Below are positions 37,006 through 50,089 of a stretch of DNA of 64,000 nt, in pieces. The notes under the pieces were generated by a model. That model worked only from the letters and a program-made list of their open reading frames with translations, was not told the origin of the DNA and did not search any database. The stretch is from Vespula vulgaris (taxonomy: Eukaryota > Arthropoda > Insecta > Hymenoptera > Vespidae). The stretch spans positions 3,807,501-3,871,500 of the forward strand of contig NC_066605.1 of the NCBI RefSeq assembly GCF_905475345.1. The letters are read 5' to 3'. The position numbers were made by a program, and so were the translations under genes. Position 1 is the stretch's first letter. Every line of letters starts with the position of its first letter.

Positions 37006-38400
37006 CATTACACGAAATAACAGTCACTACCTATGGATAAACATTATCAGCAAAAACTTTGAAATCGAATTGTTATAATTTCTAATTTCATAAGTTACAA
37101 TACCGCAGTCATTACATGTACATACATTCACCGCAGTCATTCATTCTAGAATTTGATATGGGAATTATTAGCGACAGATGTATTTCAGAAAATTCTTCGG
37201 TTAAAATTATTTTGAAACTCAACAACTAGCCAGTGAGCATAACGCAAGAATTTTTAAATCTTATGGATACCCTTTAATACTAACCACTGTATTCAAGACT
37301 ATCAATATGGGTCTATAACGAAAAAACCGATCCCTACTGATCAGCTGTTTCACACTACTATGCGTTGAGATAATCATTTGTTAGTTTATATACATATTCG
37401 CTCTATCATTCATTTCACTTTCCATTGAATCTACTATATTATCTATATCTTGCAGTATTCTTTACTCAAAGTTCTTAACGACAAAACTCATGAAATTTGT
37501 TCTATATTCCTTCGAGCTTCTGTGTCACCTTCTGATCATCATGATACCGCCACTGGTAAATAGAGATTATATTATTACAAATTCTTATCTTTATTCGCAT
37601 TTAGAGATAGAATCCTCATACTAATTATTTTCTTTCAACTTGTGTATTTTAATTTTACATTCAAGATACTTCTGTAACTTAAATTAATTTTTCATAAAAT
37701 CATACGAAATATATTTTTTTATTATGTATTTTAATTGTAGCCTCAATATATTTTTGTAACTTAGATTAATCTTCAATATATCATAACAATTATTGTTTAT
37801 TAATATTTTAATTTTGGGCTTAAATTATGTTTATAGCTCAGATTAACCTCAACAGATATCTATTTTAATGACTTCAATTTGAATGACTTTAAAATATCAA
37901 GCTTCCATCCAAACATTAGATTGCATCTAACTTTTATTTTAAGCGGAAGGTTTTATGTCTTACGTACATTTCTTTTTTTTTTATTCGTGTTTAATATTTT
38001 TCTTACTGAAAGTTAGAAATGCATAACTTAACAGAAAGTAAATCGTTGCATTTTAACATTTCCAAAGCAGATTTTCACTCTCTTATCGCACCGTTGTCAA
38101 CGTTATATAATTCTTTGAAACTCAAGCTATTTATACACCCGTCTAATAACTATGAAGACATAAACAATTTAGAAGATCACCAATATCTTATAAAAATTTC
38201 AATAAATCCTTCGAATTTTTTATCAGCTGGATTTCGCTTTGTAACACAATAAATTATTTGTTAAATTTTAAACTAATCAGAATTATAGGCGTAATATTCT
38301 TATCCAATAATAATCAAATCTTTCATCATTTCGCAAATTTCGTAGATGGTGAGTTAGATGCATCTGAAGAAGGGAAAACCGAAAGGAAGTAAATCAATAT
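37006..38400. other. 3' non-coding part of element P and unassigned sequence
   Basis: Lies between the env anchor and the LTR-like block. The one 77-codon ORF (38019-38252) has no motif I recognise. Confidence 0.4.
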
Positions 38401-38760
38401 AAAGAATCATTGTATAAGTTTAATCATTAATTAGCTAGTAAATCCATGATTAGTTTTTAAGTTTGTATCCTGTATTGTATGGAGCGGTAATTTAATGTCG
38501 GTAATTAATTGATAAGACCGTAATCTGCTTTCTGTAAAAACGGTAATTAATAATAAATCTATCTTGTATTTTAAAAGATTGATAATTAGTTAATAAATCT
38601 ATGTTTCACATTTTATAAAGACGCTAATAAATTCATCAGACTATCTAAAAAGCAATAAGTCCGCAAAAAGTAAGATCTATATCGGACTATCTAAAAATCA
38701 ATAAGTCTGCAAAAAGTAAGATCTATATTTTCTTACAGTTCTTATTAAACGTTGTTCGAC
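38400..38760 (+). repeat. LTR-like block of element P
   Basis: Its reverse complement matches 47790-48000 and 52000-52150: AGATTTATTAACTAATTAT, GATACAAACTTAAAAACTA and TTACTAGCTAATTA occur in the same order. The orientation is opposite to those copies, as expected for a plus-strand element. It includes a 46-bp tandem duplication (38638-38728). Boundaries are uncertain. Confidence 0.65.
38638..38728 (+). repeat. 46-bp tandem duplication
   Basis: Two copies of a unit containing GACTATCTAAAAA, CAATAAGTC and GCAAAAAGTAAGATCTATAT, start to start 46 bp. Confidence 0.9.
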
Positions 38761-39250
38761 TAACTCATTGAGATGACAATCCACTCTTGTAGATAGTTTG
38801 TAAAAAAGATAAGAAACTTAAAATTTTTATTTTAATACTCTTTTTACTATTTTATTCGTTTTCTAGCCTATTTATCTATCAGATTCGATCTGAGTCTCCT
38901 CGTCCCATTGCTTGCTCATCGTCGAATTTCCTTAAAATCAATCTCCGATAAAAATTTCATAACCAAAAACTACCCATTTTGACGTAACACAACTACTTTC
39001 TTCACTTCATTCTTTTCTCTTCGTTTGGACATGATTAAAGGGAATACTTTATGTGATTAATATTGTGAAAACAGTCTGAAATTACAGGCAAGAATTTTTA
39101 TATTTTTTGTTTATGAGATTTTTTTTAATCATCATCGGTGCGAGTTAGAAAGCGATAAAACATGGATAGTTTTTCGAATTGGAGCCCCATTAGCCTACCA
39201 GTACTAATATTTTTATGACACATGTAAATGGATATAAAAGTATCTACAAA

Positions 39251-39287
39251 CGTGTGTGTGTGTGTGTGTGCGCCCACGCGCGCGTAT
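39251..39287. repeat. (GT)n followed by alternating CG-rich tract
   Basis: About 10 GT units, then CGCCCACGCGCGCG, an alternating purine-pyrimidine run unusual for this AT-rich window. Confidence 0.9.
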
Positions 39288-39903
39288 ATGTATGTATTTA
39301 TCTATAGATATATGCATATACGACGATGAAGAACTACAGGACAGAAGCATGAGTGATACTCGCAGAACAATAAACTGAGGTAAATAAATAAAAACATTCT
39401 GTAAGGTTATTAGTTTTGTGTTCTATTAAACTACTACTGTGTAAAATAGGAAGAGAGATACTAAAGAACATAGTAATAAATAGAAAAAGCAAAGTAATGT
39501 TAATTTTTAAAAGACGATCTGAGGACAGTTTTTGAAAACAAAATATCGAAGTGGAAGTATGCAAGTTATTATTAATTAAATTTAATAATTTATTTTAGTT
39601 ATTTTGAAAAGTTTCAAATTGTATTCCTTTTCTATCATTATCTTCATTTATTATAATATTTAGCTAAATTCTATTAAGTATAAGTTAATATTTAATAATT
39701 TAAAATAAGTTGTACTTACAAAACATAGTACAATTGCACTAATAAAAATAATATTGCATAACTTTCATATTATAGAATTTTATTCGTAAACACGAAAAAA
39801 ATGGTTTCAAAAGTTTAATTTTATTTTAAATACGTAAGTAAATCAAATGCTAGGACAAATACATATGATGAAGGTTTTACATAAAAGTCTTTTTTATTTA
39901 TTA

Positions 39904-39910
<7 letters not shown>

Positions 39911-39943
<33 letters not shown>
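39911..39943. repeat. (GA)n microsatellite
   Basis: About 16 GA units followed by an irregular purine tract to about 39985. Confidence 0.95.
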
Positions 39944-39948
<5 letters not shown>

Positions 39949-41032
39949 GGAGGAAAGGAAAAGAGAGAGGGAACGGGAGAAAGATTACTATTTATTCAAA
40001 ATTATTATTTAGCCGCTTCAAATTTCTTCTTTCTAAAAATCAGAAAATCGAAAATTTCCGAAATTCCCGACTTCTACCGAATCATATTTCATTTGAATTA
40101 TAATTTCTAATATATATTATTAAACATTTATAAATATAAAAATTAATAAATAGAGATGAATGTTATTTCTTCAAAATACAAAAGAAATTCATATTTATTA
40201 GATTAGATACATTTATTTATTATTCGATTTATCATTTGCTCATATTTATTCATCTATTGGAGGCCTGTAAACATCTTTCCCGCTATTGTTACACCAGCCC
40301 TATTACTGACGGTTCGGTTATCTTAACTACCTTTCCATATATGATATTAAATACTTTACTTGCTTACTCGTATTAAGGCGATCCTATACATGTAGAATCG
40401 AGTTACACTGCTCATGCTGCACGAAACTTAAACTGTATGTAGGTGTCAAATGATTGTAGTAGGAATTGTTTAATGGTACAGAGGAATAAAGAAGAAACGC
40501 CATTAAAGGTTTCAGTGACGAACTACCAATTCGCTAGTCTTGATCTGTTGGTAAAAAATGTTCGATATATTTAATATTAAAATGGGATCGAAATAAGGTA
40601 TTTATTATAAAAATTTTTTAAGAATTCAATACAAAGTGACGCTCTGTACATGGTTCTCATAGTCGGTTTAGTCAGTCATTTTGAATTCGCATCTACTGAC
40701 AAGTTACCACGAACCTTCGTTATCTTTATAATTACAGTAATTAACATATTTTTTCTAAGTTTCCAATGTGAAATCCAATATAAATGCTGGCCAAATATGT
40801 GATTTCAACGATATAGTCTTCGTAAATTCAGACAAACATTGCGCTTGAAAGATTTTCGCGAAAATAAAAATGTTCACTGTGGGATTATTGTCATAACTTT
40901 ATTTAAAGTTTCGATTCTTATTTTCACGATGTGTACAATTTCTGTGAGTTTTAAGAGTATAATAAAATTTATCATTTATTAATCATGATTGATCGTATAT
41001 TGTGTTCTATTCGACTTTTATATAATGGTATA

Positions 41033-41052
41033 TACACACACACACACACACA
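41033..41052. repeat. (CA)n microsatellite
   Basis: About ten CA units; further ACACAY-rich sequence continues to about 41145. Confidence 0.9.
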
Positions 41053-42090
41053 TTCATTTACGACGACTAATATTCATTTAATGCATTTACACACCTATAA
41101 ATTCATTATTCATACACATATACACGCATGCATACACACATGTACGTAGGATTTTTAAAATCAAGATGCTCTCATTTCACACTGGTGAGCGACTTTGTTT
41201 CTTGTCTCAGATTGTTATTACCAATCGCGTTATACACATGTGTAAATAAATAGCGAAAGCGTGATATATGGATTAATATGTATGAATAGATCGGAAAAAA
41301 AATGTTAGGATTCGAAAGACAAAAGAGAAAACATTTTGTAAGAGCTAGTGTTGTTTAACAGATCGTTAAGTAACCTGATTATATCAACATTCAAAATTAT
41401 TTTGGTAAGAAATCTTATTTTATATTAATGAAGTTTTTTCATTTTACAAGTTATAATATCTATTTACATAAAATTTTACAATCGTATTTTATTTTGTGTT
41501 GTTCTCTTTTATTGTTTTTTTTATTGTTATTTTTTAATGCTGCTGAAGTAAGTTACGTGTGTTTGTTAAAAAGTTTCAAGTAAATTCTGTTATAAAAACG
41601 TACATATAGTAAGTACAAACCAACTTTTTATTGTTCTATTTTGCTTGACATAGCATTGTTCCAGAAAATTTATTTTCATGCTTCAATCTAGAATAAACAG
41701 AGTCGGGGAAGGTGACCTTCCTCTCAGAGTAATATTTCTGCCTCCGATAATACTCGGCTTTTCTGTTACATAGGTAAGTAATATTATTTTTTTATTAATT
41801 ATGCCAATGAAACTTTAACTCTATTTTATTCTAAAATAATTAATAATCATTATAATTATTAATAAATCACAATTATTAATTTTTTCTATATATTTCTTTA
41901 ATAAAATAATTAACTATAAACATTAAAATAAACGTTATAAACATTATTAATATTTCATGAATAGTAGTAGTTGGTTAATTATTAATTTTTTATTTTGAAA
42001 CGTTGTTTATTTTTTATTACTTTTATTTTTCTGTGTATATACTTTTCTCTTTATTATAACAATAATACTGATAATATTGTTTTTATTGTA

Positions 42091-42195
42091 TAGTATAGTA
42101 TAGTATAGTATGGTATGGTATGGTATGGTATGGTATGGTATGGTATGGTATGGTATGGTATGGTATGGTATGGTATGGTATGGTATGGTATGGTA
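42091..42195 (+). repeat. Pentanucleotide array (TAGTA)4(TGGTA)17
   Basis: Four TAGTA units (42091-42110) are followed by seventeen perfect TGGTA units (42111-42195). The change from TAGTA to TGGTA happens once and cleanly. Both strands are open in several frames across the array, which gives two artificial ORFs. Confidence 0.97.
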
Positions 42196-45100
42196 TTTAC
42201 TAGGTAGCTTTTTGACAATTTCAATTGTGTTAAGCATGTATGCTTATTTTTTTAGCGATCTAAACAATTTGAATTCGGGATGCTTATTCATTAGTTTTGT
42301 AATCTGACGTTACAAATTACTGATGTCTATTAGTTTTATTGATACATTTTGTAACATAAGCAGCACAAAAATTTTCCTCTAAGATTAATTGAATATCAAT
42401 ATTCGATTGTAAGATAAAAAAATTAAATATATTACTACTTTTCAGAAAATTCTCATTTTACAAAAACTCTTGATCGAGTAATTTTAGCTCGAAATTCATA
42501 AATTTGTTAAAATATATCACACAAGTAACTGCAACCTTATTAATTAGATTATTTTGCTGAATCTAATTCAGCTGACATTATTGTCTCTGAAATTTCGTTG
42601 TCGTTATTCTTCAATTTATATAAGATTTGAAGTAAATGGATCCAAACGATTTCATTGAATGTCATAGGTTTTCTCAATTGTCTTATCATGGCGAAGAAGT
42701 TACGCTTTCGTGTAGTCTAGTACCAATTTGAATGTAATATACATTTAAAGAAGGCAAGACTACTTTTTAGGCAATGATTGATATATTCTTTCGATTAAAT
42801 TCACTGTCGTGTTATGTTAGAATCTGTATTGACATATTTGATAGTGATTGTTAAAGAATCATGTACTATATAATTTATAATTTATAATTTTTATTACCAC
42901 ATAAAGCAGATGATATGGTGTTATTCCAGAACGATTGGACCGTTTTAGTTCACTTATAGTCACTATGAAAAATATAACGCACCTTCCTTTGAATATCCTG
43001 AATTTGTCGAATAATATGTTACATATTGAAGAATAATATGTTGTATATTTTTCTTCCTTAATATTCTTCCTTGATCATTTAAAAATATTTTTCATGATTT
43101 CATAGTAGTGTTTCTTGTTGTCCAATAATTTCTTCGATAACAATATCTTTACTTATGCTTGATAACGAAATCAATTAAGTAACTTGATGTACGAATTTTT
43201 CTTTTCTTTTAGTGCGAATATTGATGAAGTGATCATCTATTTCTTGATAATCAATATTTCTTGATAATTGATGTACAATATTATTTTCTGGGACAGTAAA
43301 TAATAATTTGTCTGAAAATCCTGTATTGTCCACGAACATGAAACAACTTTTGAATTTGCATATTTAATATACGTAGCAATATGAGTCTCTTTAATACTAA
43401 ATTTAATTCAGAAAAATGAGACAGTTTTTATACAAAAACATTAGATATTGAAAAAGTGAATACGCTACTTAGAGATAAAATTACATGCTGTTACAGTATC
43501 CAGATTAACTCCTTGAAATTCCGCATCAACAATTGTTGATATTCTTGAGTAATTTTGTTGAAGTCATTTTTAAACTACTAGCGATCACAAATTCTGCGTG
43601 AAAAACCGAATGGATTATCTGAAAATTTCTACCGAAATTCAATACAATATGTGCTGCTATTGGTCCAGAAATTTGTAGATGATATGTTTGGTTCAGTTAA
43701 GATTAATAAAATGCTAATAGACACTTCGCCGTTTGTACAATAGATGTGTTGACTGCATTTCCAACATTATCGGCCATCAATGATTGAGCAGCTTGCGTTG
43801 CTAATGCTAACATTCATCATTTTTCAAAGCTATTTGGCGTTCTCGAGATTCTTTTATATGCAGTAGGGATCTATTGCATTTTATACGCTAATCAGAATCT
43901 TACTTTCGCAAAAGGCTCGTGAGGCAGCTCTTTTCTCTGCTGAGAGTTCTCGTCTTTTTAGATATAGCAGACCGTTGTACGCGCTTTTTATCTCTGTCTA
44001 ATTATTTATTACGAATAAAGATGGTTAAATGGCTACAATTTGCAATTTTCATGGCTTTTTTTTTTATCACGGAGCAAATGTTTTGGAGCAAACGTCCAGA
44101 TTAATAAATTTCAACTTTCATTATTGTTTTATATTGTAAAAGCTTCGAGTATCCAGAATTTCTACATTCTTTATTCTATGCCACGCATACCAACTCGTAA
44201 TATCGATTCTCTGGTAATGTGAATTATCTGGATTCTCTGATAATGTGGATGGTCAATCTTTAATAATTTTTCAAATATGGTCCATATTGCTCTCTTCATC
44301 CATGATACTGAATTTTCGCTTCTTTATATTGCAGTTGTAATATGTACTCAGCTAATTGATGATTTCGTCAGTCAGTTTTTTTTATTCCTTTTCCACCGAT
44401 TTTCTTCTTGACATTGTGTAATTTCGTACACATACATTCTTCTTTTCAACGACAAAATCTTCATCGCATATCATAGCCTCTATAAACCTTTATAGATTTT
44501 GCTGTCTCCATCCCCTTTATATTTTTTATACTTTGTTTGGAACTTGTCCATCGATCACGATTTCCCTTATTCTAATCACTTCTATTTTTCTAAGGAGAAA
44601 CTTGATGATTGATTCAATCTGATGTCTTTTTGTATTCTCTTCGTAAATTGTAATTTGATTATTCTTTCAAGTTTCGTATTTCACAATGCCAAACTTATTT
44701 GTATGATAGGCGAAAACTCGACTTCACGACTGTATCGATGACCTTATTATGTACAACTTTATTATGTATAACCTTATTATGTATACTCTTATGAGTGTGA
44801 TAACACTAGACAGGGTGAAACTTCTTTTATCCACGTATTATCTCCTTAAATTCTGATGGGGAATTATCGTATTTAGCTTTCACTTCTTTCCGTTCTATAG
44901 TTACTTTTCTCGACATAATGTCATAGACTACTTCGCTTGCACAATGAATATTATTGAGACATACATAATATGTTTTCGCAGCAAGTCGTTGACTTATATT
45001 TAAAAATCTAATATCTATAAATCTAATAAAATAAAACTAGTCTATTTAATTTTTCCTCATTATACGATGAACGAAAGGTCAAAGTCTATACAAGTTATTG

Positions 45101-46270
45101 ATTGTAATGTTATCAATAAATTATTGTCAAATATGAGCAATACTAATTCTATTTTTGAGCTTACTCATGAATAGTACGTTTTTATTTATGTATTTTCATT
45201 GTTCTATTATTATCCATGTATATTTTTATTAACTCAAAATAAGGTTTTTTGTTTCATTGATTCGAGACATTTACTTACGATATTAGTGGTGAAATCAGGA
45301 TGTTCATTTACTTGATGTCATCAAAAAAATGGTACTATATAGTTCATATTGCATTCATTGCTTCGTACTTTATCTATTCAGGATCTACTTCGATATATCG
45401 ACATCAATGTATCAAAATGTGAGTAAGAAAACCAATGCGACAGATAGATATGAGCATAGAAAGTGGTGGATCGTGATTTTGTTCTTTTGCTAAAATAATT
45501 ATTTTTTATGAAAAGAGCTATCCGAAACTTTTGCATTGTTTAAAAAAAAGAATCAACTAAACATTTAATCAATTTTGTTAATAAAGGAAATATCTCACTT
45601 TTGAGAGTCATTGCTTGTGAAATAAAAAAATAGAGTAGAGTCATTACTAAAAAAAGATTTGTGGAATCATAACCTATGTGTCTTAGATTAATTGTAAGTA
45701 AATTCATTTTTATTCCAGGATTTTCAACAATTGATGTATTAATTTACATTTCTTTCTTCTCATATTTTCTGCGTTCTCATCCATAACTTGAATATGTTAT
45801 TGCGTTAATAATAGTATACGATGTATCTTATGATTGCGCGAATATTAGGCGATGGATCGTACATCGTTAGATTAAATTTTTAATAATTTATACACATAGA
45901 AAATATTTCATTATTTGACAATATCAAATAATGAAATATTTCATAATATTAAATTCTAGAATCACACAATAATAAATACAAAAATACTCGTATGTTATTA
46001 CACATACATACACGTGGACACGGGTGTGTATATATTACTTTAATTTCTTCAAACTACTTCATCTTCTGTTCAAATCGTCGTGCGTATGTTCCTATTCGTT
46101 ATTGGTAACAGTAATCATGCTGTAACAATTTTCTCGCTGAATATAGTACATATACTCTTCATCAAAATGATAATCCATATGTATTATCTTTAATTCCTCA
46201 ATGATGTATATACAATTTTACATCTCTGACGAATAACTTCAAAATATTATTATATTATACAAATTTACGA
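42196..46270. other. Non-coding stretch, nothing recognised
   Basis: Short ORFs only. Features noted are a short tandem patch near 44740-44790 (three loose copies of an ACCTTATTATGTATA-like unit) and a perfect hairpin at 45901-45941. Minus-strand translations around 44.1-44.5 kb look protein-like in places but match nothing I know. Confidence 0.45.
45901..45941. repeat. Perfect 18-bp inverted repeat, 5-nt loop
   Basis: Arms AAATATTTCATTATTTGA and TCAAATAATGAAATATTT around CAATA. It lies about 350 bp before the Tc3-like transposase and could be part of that element's end. Confidence 0.9.
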
Positions 46271-46279
46271 GGAAACAAA

Positions 46280-47065
46280 AATTAAACGAATCTGAAAAAA
46301 GTAAATTCTCAAATTAAAAAATCAACAGTTGTTAATTGCAAAGATATCTAAAGTAATAAAAAGAAGTCGTGAGGTGGTACATAATCTTGTAAAAAATATT
46401 GAAGATCATGGTAAAGAGAAAAGTACCTGTCGATTATTATCGTTATCCGATTGTGATAAACGAGCAAGTTTATATGTAGCTTCCAACTCACAATTAACAA
46501 CGAAGTAAATAATGGAAAAATCCGGTGTTACTGTCAGTATTTCAAGTGTTTGACGAGTTCTACTATCGTACAAAAATATTAAAAGGCGAAAATTGAAAAA
46601 TAAACCTATGTTAACAACGAAACGTAAAGCTGAATGTCTATCGCTTTGCAAAAGAAAGAGTGTATTGGAAAAAAAAAGAATGGAGAAGAGTACTATTATC
46701 AAGTGAAATAAATTTAATCTGGATGGTCCTGACGATTTTCAATACTATTTTCCATGACATATTTCAGTAAGATGAAGCAGCTTACATCAAGATTAGTCTA
46801 ATCATTTTTTAATAAAGCTAATGTATCTGCTTTGCCATAGCTTACACGTTCCCGAGATCTAATATTATTAAAAATTGCTAGTCACAACTTGTTCGCGACG
46901 TATATAAGAATGTTAAGCAGTATCAACACGTACACAATTAAAAAATGCTCTTGTTCACAAATGGGATATCTTAGATAAAAATTATATCCAAAATCTTTAT
47001 ATCAATAAATCAAATATCTTATAATCAATGCATCAAATCATATAATCCGAATAGTAGAAAACAAA
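46280..47065 (+). pseudogene. Tc3-like transposase, internally deleted
   Basis: Plus-strand frames begin with a helix-turn-helix block (ISKVIKRSREVVHNLVKNIE, 46340-46400). The second DNA-binding part follows: RLLSLSDCDKRASLYVASNS, QLTTK, IMEKSGVTVSISSV. Next are the KNIKRRKLKNKPMLT block and a core start NKFNLDGPDDFQYYF (46705-46755), the strand after the first catalytic Asp in Tc3-type enzymes. The sequence then jumps to SRDL...IIKNC (about 46855-46885), equivalent to the SPDLNPIENxW region, then YKNVKQYQH and LKNALVHKWDILDKNYIQNL (to 47005). The middle third, with the second Asp, is deleted. The catalytic Glu position is Lys (AAA). The 98-codon ORF antisense to this is spurious. Confidence 0.75.
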
Positions 47066-47220
47066 GTGGGATGTACTTGTTATTAAATAAGAACACATGT
47101 CCGATAAGTAATTATTGTTAGGTAAAATATACGTTGATTATTATTTTGTTATTGTATATGTGCTATTTCGTTCTTAGAATAAAACAATTTTTTTTTATTA
47201 TTTTAAATATTATTAGAATA

Positions 47221-47228
<8 letters not shown>

Positions 47229-47274
<46 letters not shown>
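47229..47274. repeat. (TA)n microsatellite
   Basis: About 23 TA units. Confidence 0.95.
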
Positions 47275-47277
<3 letters not shown>

Positions 47278-47789
47278 GAATAACAAAAATAAAATAAATA
47301 TTTTAGAATAGTTTTTTTATTATTCTTCTAAAAAGAATGTGTCAGATAATACATATCACGTATGCCTTGAATAAACATAGTAACAATGTTAAATTTCTTC
47401 ATTGATATTACATATGTGCAAGCTTAAGTACGAATGTATTTATGTGTTACGTCCTGTGGCTTAATTCAAGAATGTATTTCAGTTTTTGGTAAGGTTGTGA
47501 AGGCTTTACCAGGCATTGATTTTAAGAAATATGAATTTGAAGACAAGCAACTATACAAAGAAATAGGATTATAGGATAATATGGAATGAAATCTTATAAA
47601 TAAATAGGCTGAGAAGAGAACGAGGAATTAGACACGCATTAGAATAAAGATTCCAATTTGCTAATCTTTTGTATAAGTAGTATTCAAGAATAGTTATTCG
47701 TTTCAATGAGTTAGTCGGATAAGATTCAGTAGGCATTGTAAAAGAATACAAATCGTTGAACTAATGGAAGATTACACAATCTTTGGACA

Positions 47790-48170
47790 AAGTCTTATAA
47801 ATTTATTAGCATCTTTTAAATACGTAATACAGATTTATTAACTGATTATTGGTCTTACGAAGTGCAGAATATGGACTTATTATCTAAATTCATAGAATAA
47901 AGAATACAAACTTAAGAACTAATCATGAACTTACTAGCTAATTACTGACCCGTTGTAAAGAAAGACAAACATTCACTAAATTTTCAGTTTTTTTTCTGAT
48001 TGATATCTCTTGGCTTGCCTCTTCAAGCTGTTTACATACGAAATTTGCCGAAGATAAAATTATTATATTTTAAAACACAAATTTTTCTACTCATATTATA
48101 ATTATTATTAAATACTATATAGTTATTTATAGTCTATATATCTATATATACGTATATGTTTTTCTTTGCT
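47790..48170 (-). repeat. LTR L1 of the tandem env-bearing elements (outer, 3' in minus sense)
   Basis: Matches 52000-52320 and, in reverse complement, 38400-38760. Shared blocks include ATACAGATTTATTA, CTTACTAGCTAATTACTGA, ATTCACTAAATTTTCAGTTTT and ATAAAATTATTATATTTTA. It lies just beyond the 3' end of env, where a 3' LTR belongs. Exact ends were not resolved. Confidence 0.72.
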
Positions 48171-48249
48171 CTTTGTGTTAACGCATCTGTAGTAATCGTT
48201 ACTTCGTGTTGTGTCTTTAATGATAAGAATGCTGATTAATTTGGTGTAA

Positions 48250-49379
48250 TGGCTTGTAGTAGGGTATTTGATGCATTTCCAATTCCGGTCTCATTGTCAG
48301 GTTACTTATTATTCTTCTTTCGATTGTTACTTTGGTTCATTGATGGTTTGTGCGCTAAATGTAGTAACATGCGCGTAATATGCGTGTCCCAGATCGCTCC
48401 TATTAAATATAATTATCATCCATAGATACTATGTGAAGCGTATCTACGAATAATTGCATCTATGATCAATTTAATTCCCGAAATTATGAAAAAAAATCTC
48501 GAAAGTACAGCACTGATGTTTCCGAAAGTGAGAAATTAATTCCATATTTTATCTCATCTGTTAGTAGTGACTTCATTCAGCATAATATATAAATTTGAAA
48601 TTGAAAACCCTTCTAAATCCGATGATCTACTTAATGCTCCTCATAATAATTATTTCAGAATGCTCTGTTCCGAATAGAGTGTATTCAGAAACTGAACACT
48701 GTTTTCGGAACAAGCTAACAAAAGTCCATAGGTAGAAAGACCTAAAGGATATTTCCTCCATCCAGACCTATTCTTCTGTATCAAGATCTCATATATCTTC
48801 AAATTGTAAACGCATTTTCTCTGCCTTTATTCGGACTATAACTTAATAATTTTGAAGCGTATGATTCAGTCATTGTTACATCCATTACCCTATTAAAGAT
48901 TACATTCCAACTACCCTATTAAAGATCGATACACGAAATTCTATGATATTTTTCTTCGTCATTTACCTTACCAGCAAATGTTATCTACCTAGATACTGTA
49001 TAGTTTATCTTCAGTCCGCAGATTGTGTTATGGATTTTATTTTTCCACGTTGATGCATTTCATAGCACAATTGCTTATGAATTTCTTTCAGATACGGGTA
49101 TTTCTTCTTAGCCACATGAGATGTGTCCGAGATCTTTCAAATTTAGGATCTATCTTGACTTAGCGAATGAATGTAATACTATCGAAATCATTTTTTATGA
49201 CTGTAAGAATGGAATATTTACCTTGGTAATGTCAATGTTCAAAGATGATAGACAAGATGATTCTACGCAAGGGGAGAGACAGATGTTATATTCGCAGACT
49301 TGTATACACCATTGCAGGTCATTATCGTGTTAGTCTGATTATAGATATTAGAGATTCCTAGTATTATTACAGAGGTCGT
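48250..49379 (-). pseudogene. Env pseudogene of element 1
   Basis: The minus strand starts right after a TTTCAG at 49386-49380. The ATG seen in copy P is ACG here, followed by a hydrophobic stretch and NTIMTCNGVYKSANITSVS. The S block (49010-49290) follows, then an ectodomain fragment at 48.7-48.85 kb. The membrane-anchor region (about 48540-48390) matches copy P: CTTTCGAGATTTTTTTTCAT, then ATTAAATTGATCATAGAT and TTTAATAGGAGCGATCTGG. Much of the central ectodomain is missing compared with element 2. Multiple stops and frameshifts make it non-functional. Confidence 0.62.
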
Positions 49380-49449
49380 CTGAAAGTGGATGTGCTTCAA
49401 TTCAGGACCCATTTTATCATTACTTTATTTCTTGTTATATTTTTGTTAC

Positions 49450-49690
49450 TCGTCAGATTTAACGTGTGATTTTATAGGATAGTTAAGATGGACTATTTTT
49501 ATATTCCTTTTTTTTATATTTTCCTTTTTTTATATTTTTTTTTTTAACAATTCCATTACCTCATGTATCAATCATTTTGTGTGAACGAGTATATTAATCG
49601 CCGAAATTTCCCTCCTTAGTTCCTTTAAGTGCGAATATGTATTCTCCCGGTACAAATTGTTTAGAATTCAGTCATTATTATGTCACACCA
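49450..49690 (-). pseudogene. Pol C-terminus of element 1
   Basis: The minus strand reads QFVPGEYIFALKGTKEGNF (49675-49610) and, about 110 bp later, NIKIVHLN (about 49500-49475). These are the FxPGxYxFLLKG strand and the IVHLNR strand that close Gypsy-type pol. Env begins about 90 bp further on. The integrase core that should precede this is replaced by the S2 segment. Confidence 0.7.
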
Positions 49691-49784
49691 ATTACCTTAA
49701 GGTTCCATATACGAAGTTCTAAGATATTTGTGACCACCATCCATGTCTTCAGCAAATGTTATCTATCTAAATACTGTATAGTTT

Positions 49785-50050
49785 TTCTTCAGTCCGCAGA
49801 TTATGGCATTAGCTACCTTATTTCTCCGTGTTGATGCATTTTATAACACAATTGTCGATAAATTTCTTTCGGATACGTGTATTTCCCCTTGACCATCTAA
49901 GATATGTCGAAGAACTCTGTGAGGTCTTTCAACTTTACGATCTATCTTGAATATGCATTGGATGAGTGTAATACTATTTAAATCATTTGTTTGTGATTGT
50001 ATTAATGAAATATTTAGCTTGGTAGTGTTAATGATCGAAGAAGGTAGGTC
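49785..50050 (-). repeat. Segment S, copy 2 (env-type sequence inside pol of element 1)
   Basis: One of four copies of a 250-300 bp segment (49010-49270, 49785-50050, 53980-54290, 54780-55030). Shared blocks on the plus strand: CTTCAGTCCGCAG, GTTGATGCATTTTA, ACACAATTG and ATTTCTTTC. In copies 1 and 3 it follows the env start; in copies 2 and 4 it lies between RT and the pol C-terminus. Copy P has no such insert in pol, so the pol position is probably secondary. Confidence 0.75.
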
Positions 50051-50089
50051 GCCTTCTACGTAATGCTTCCCAAATATGTTATCTCCTCA

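Larger units (their letters stand above)
38761..42090. other. Non-coding stretch with microsatellites
   Basis: No gene was recognised. It contains (GT)n, (GA)n and (CA)n arrays listed separately. Confidence 0.5.

Noticed and set aside
42007..42307. Overlapping ORFs on both strands across the pentamer array
   Set aside because: Pure repeat translation; a 5-bp repeat without stops stays open in every frame.
46406..46702. 98-codon minus-strand ORF
   Set aside because: It is antisense to a readable Tc3-like transposase remnant.
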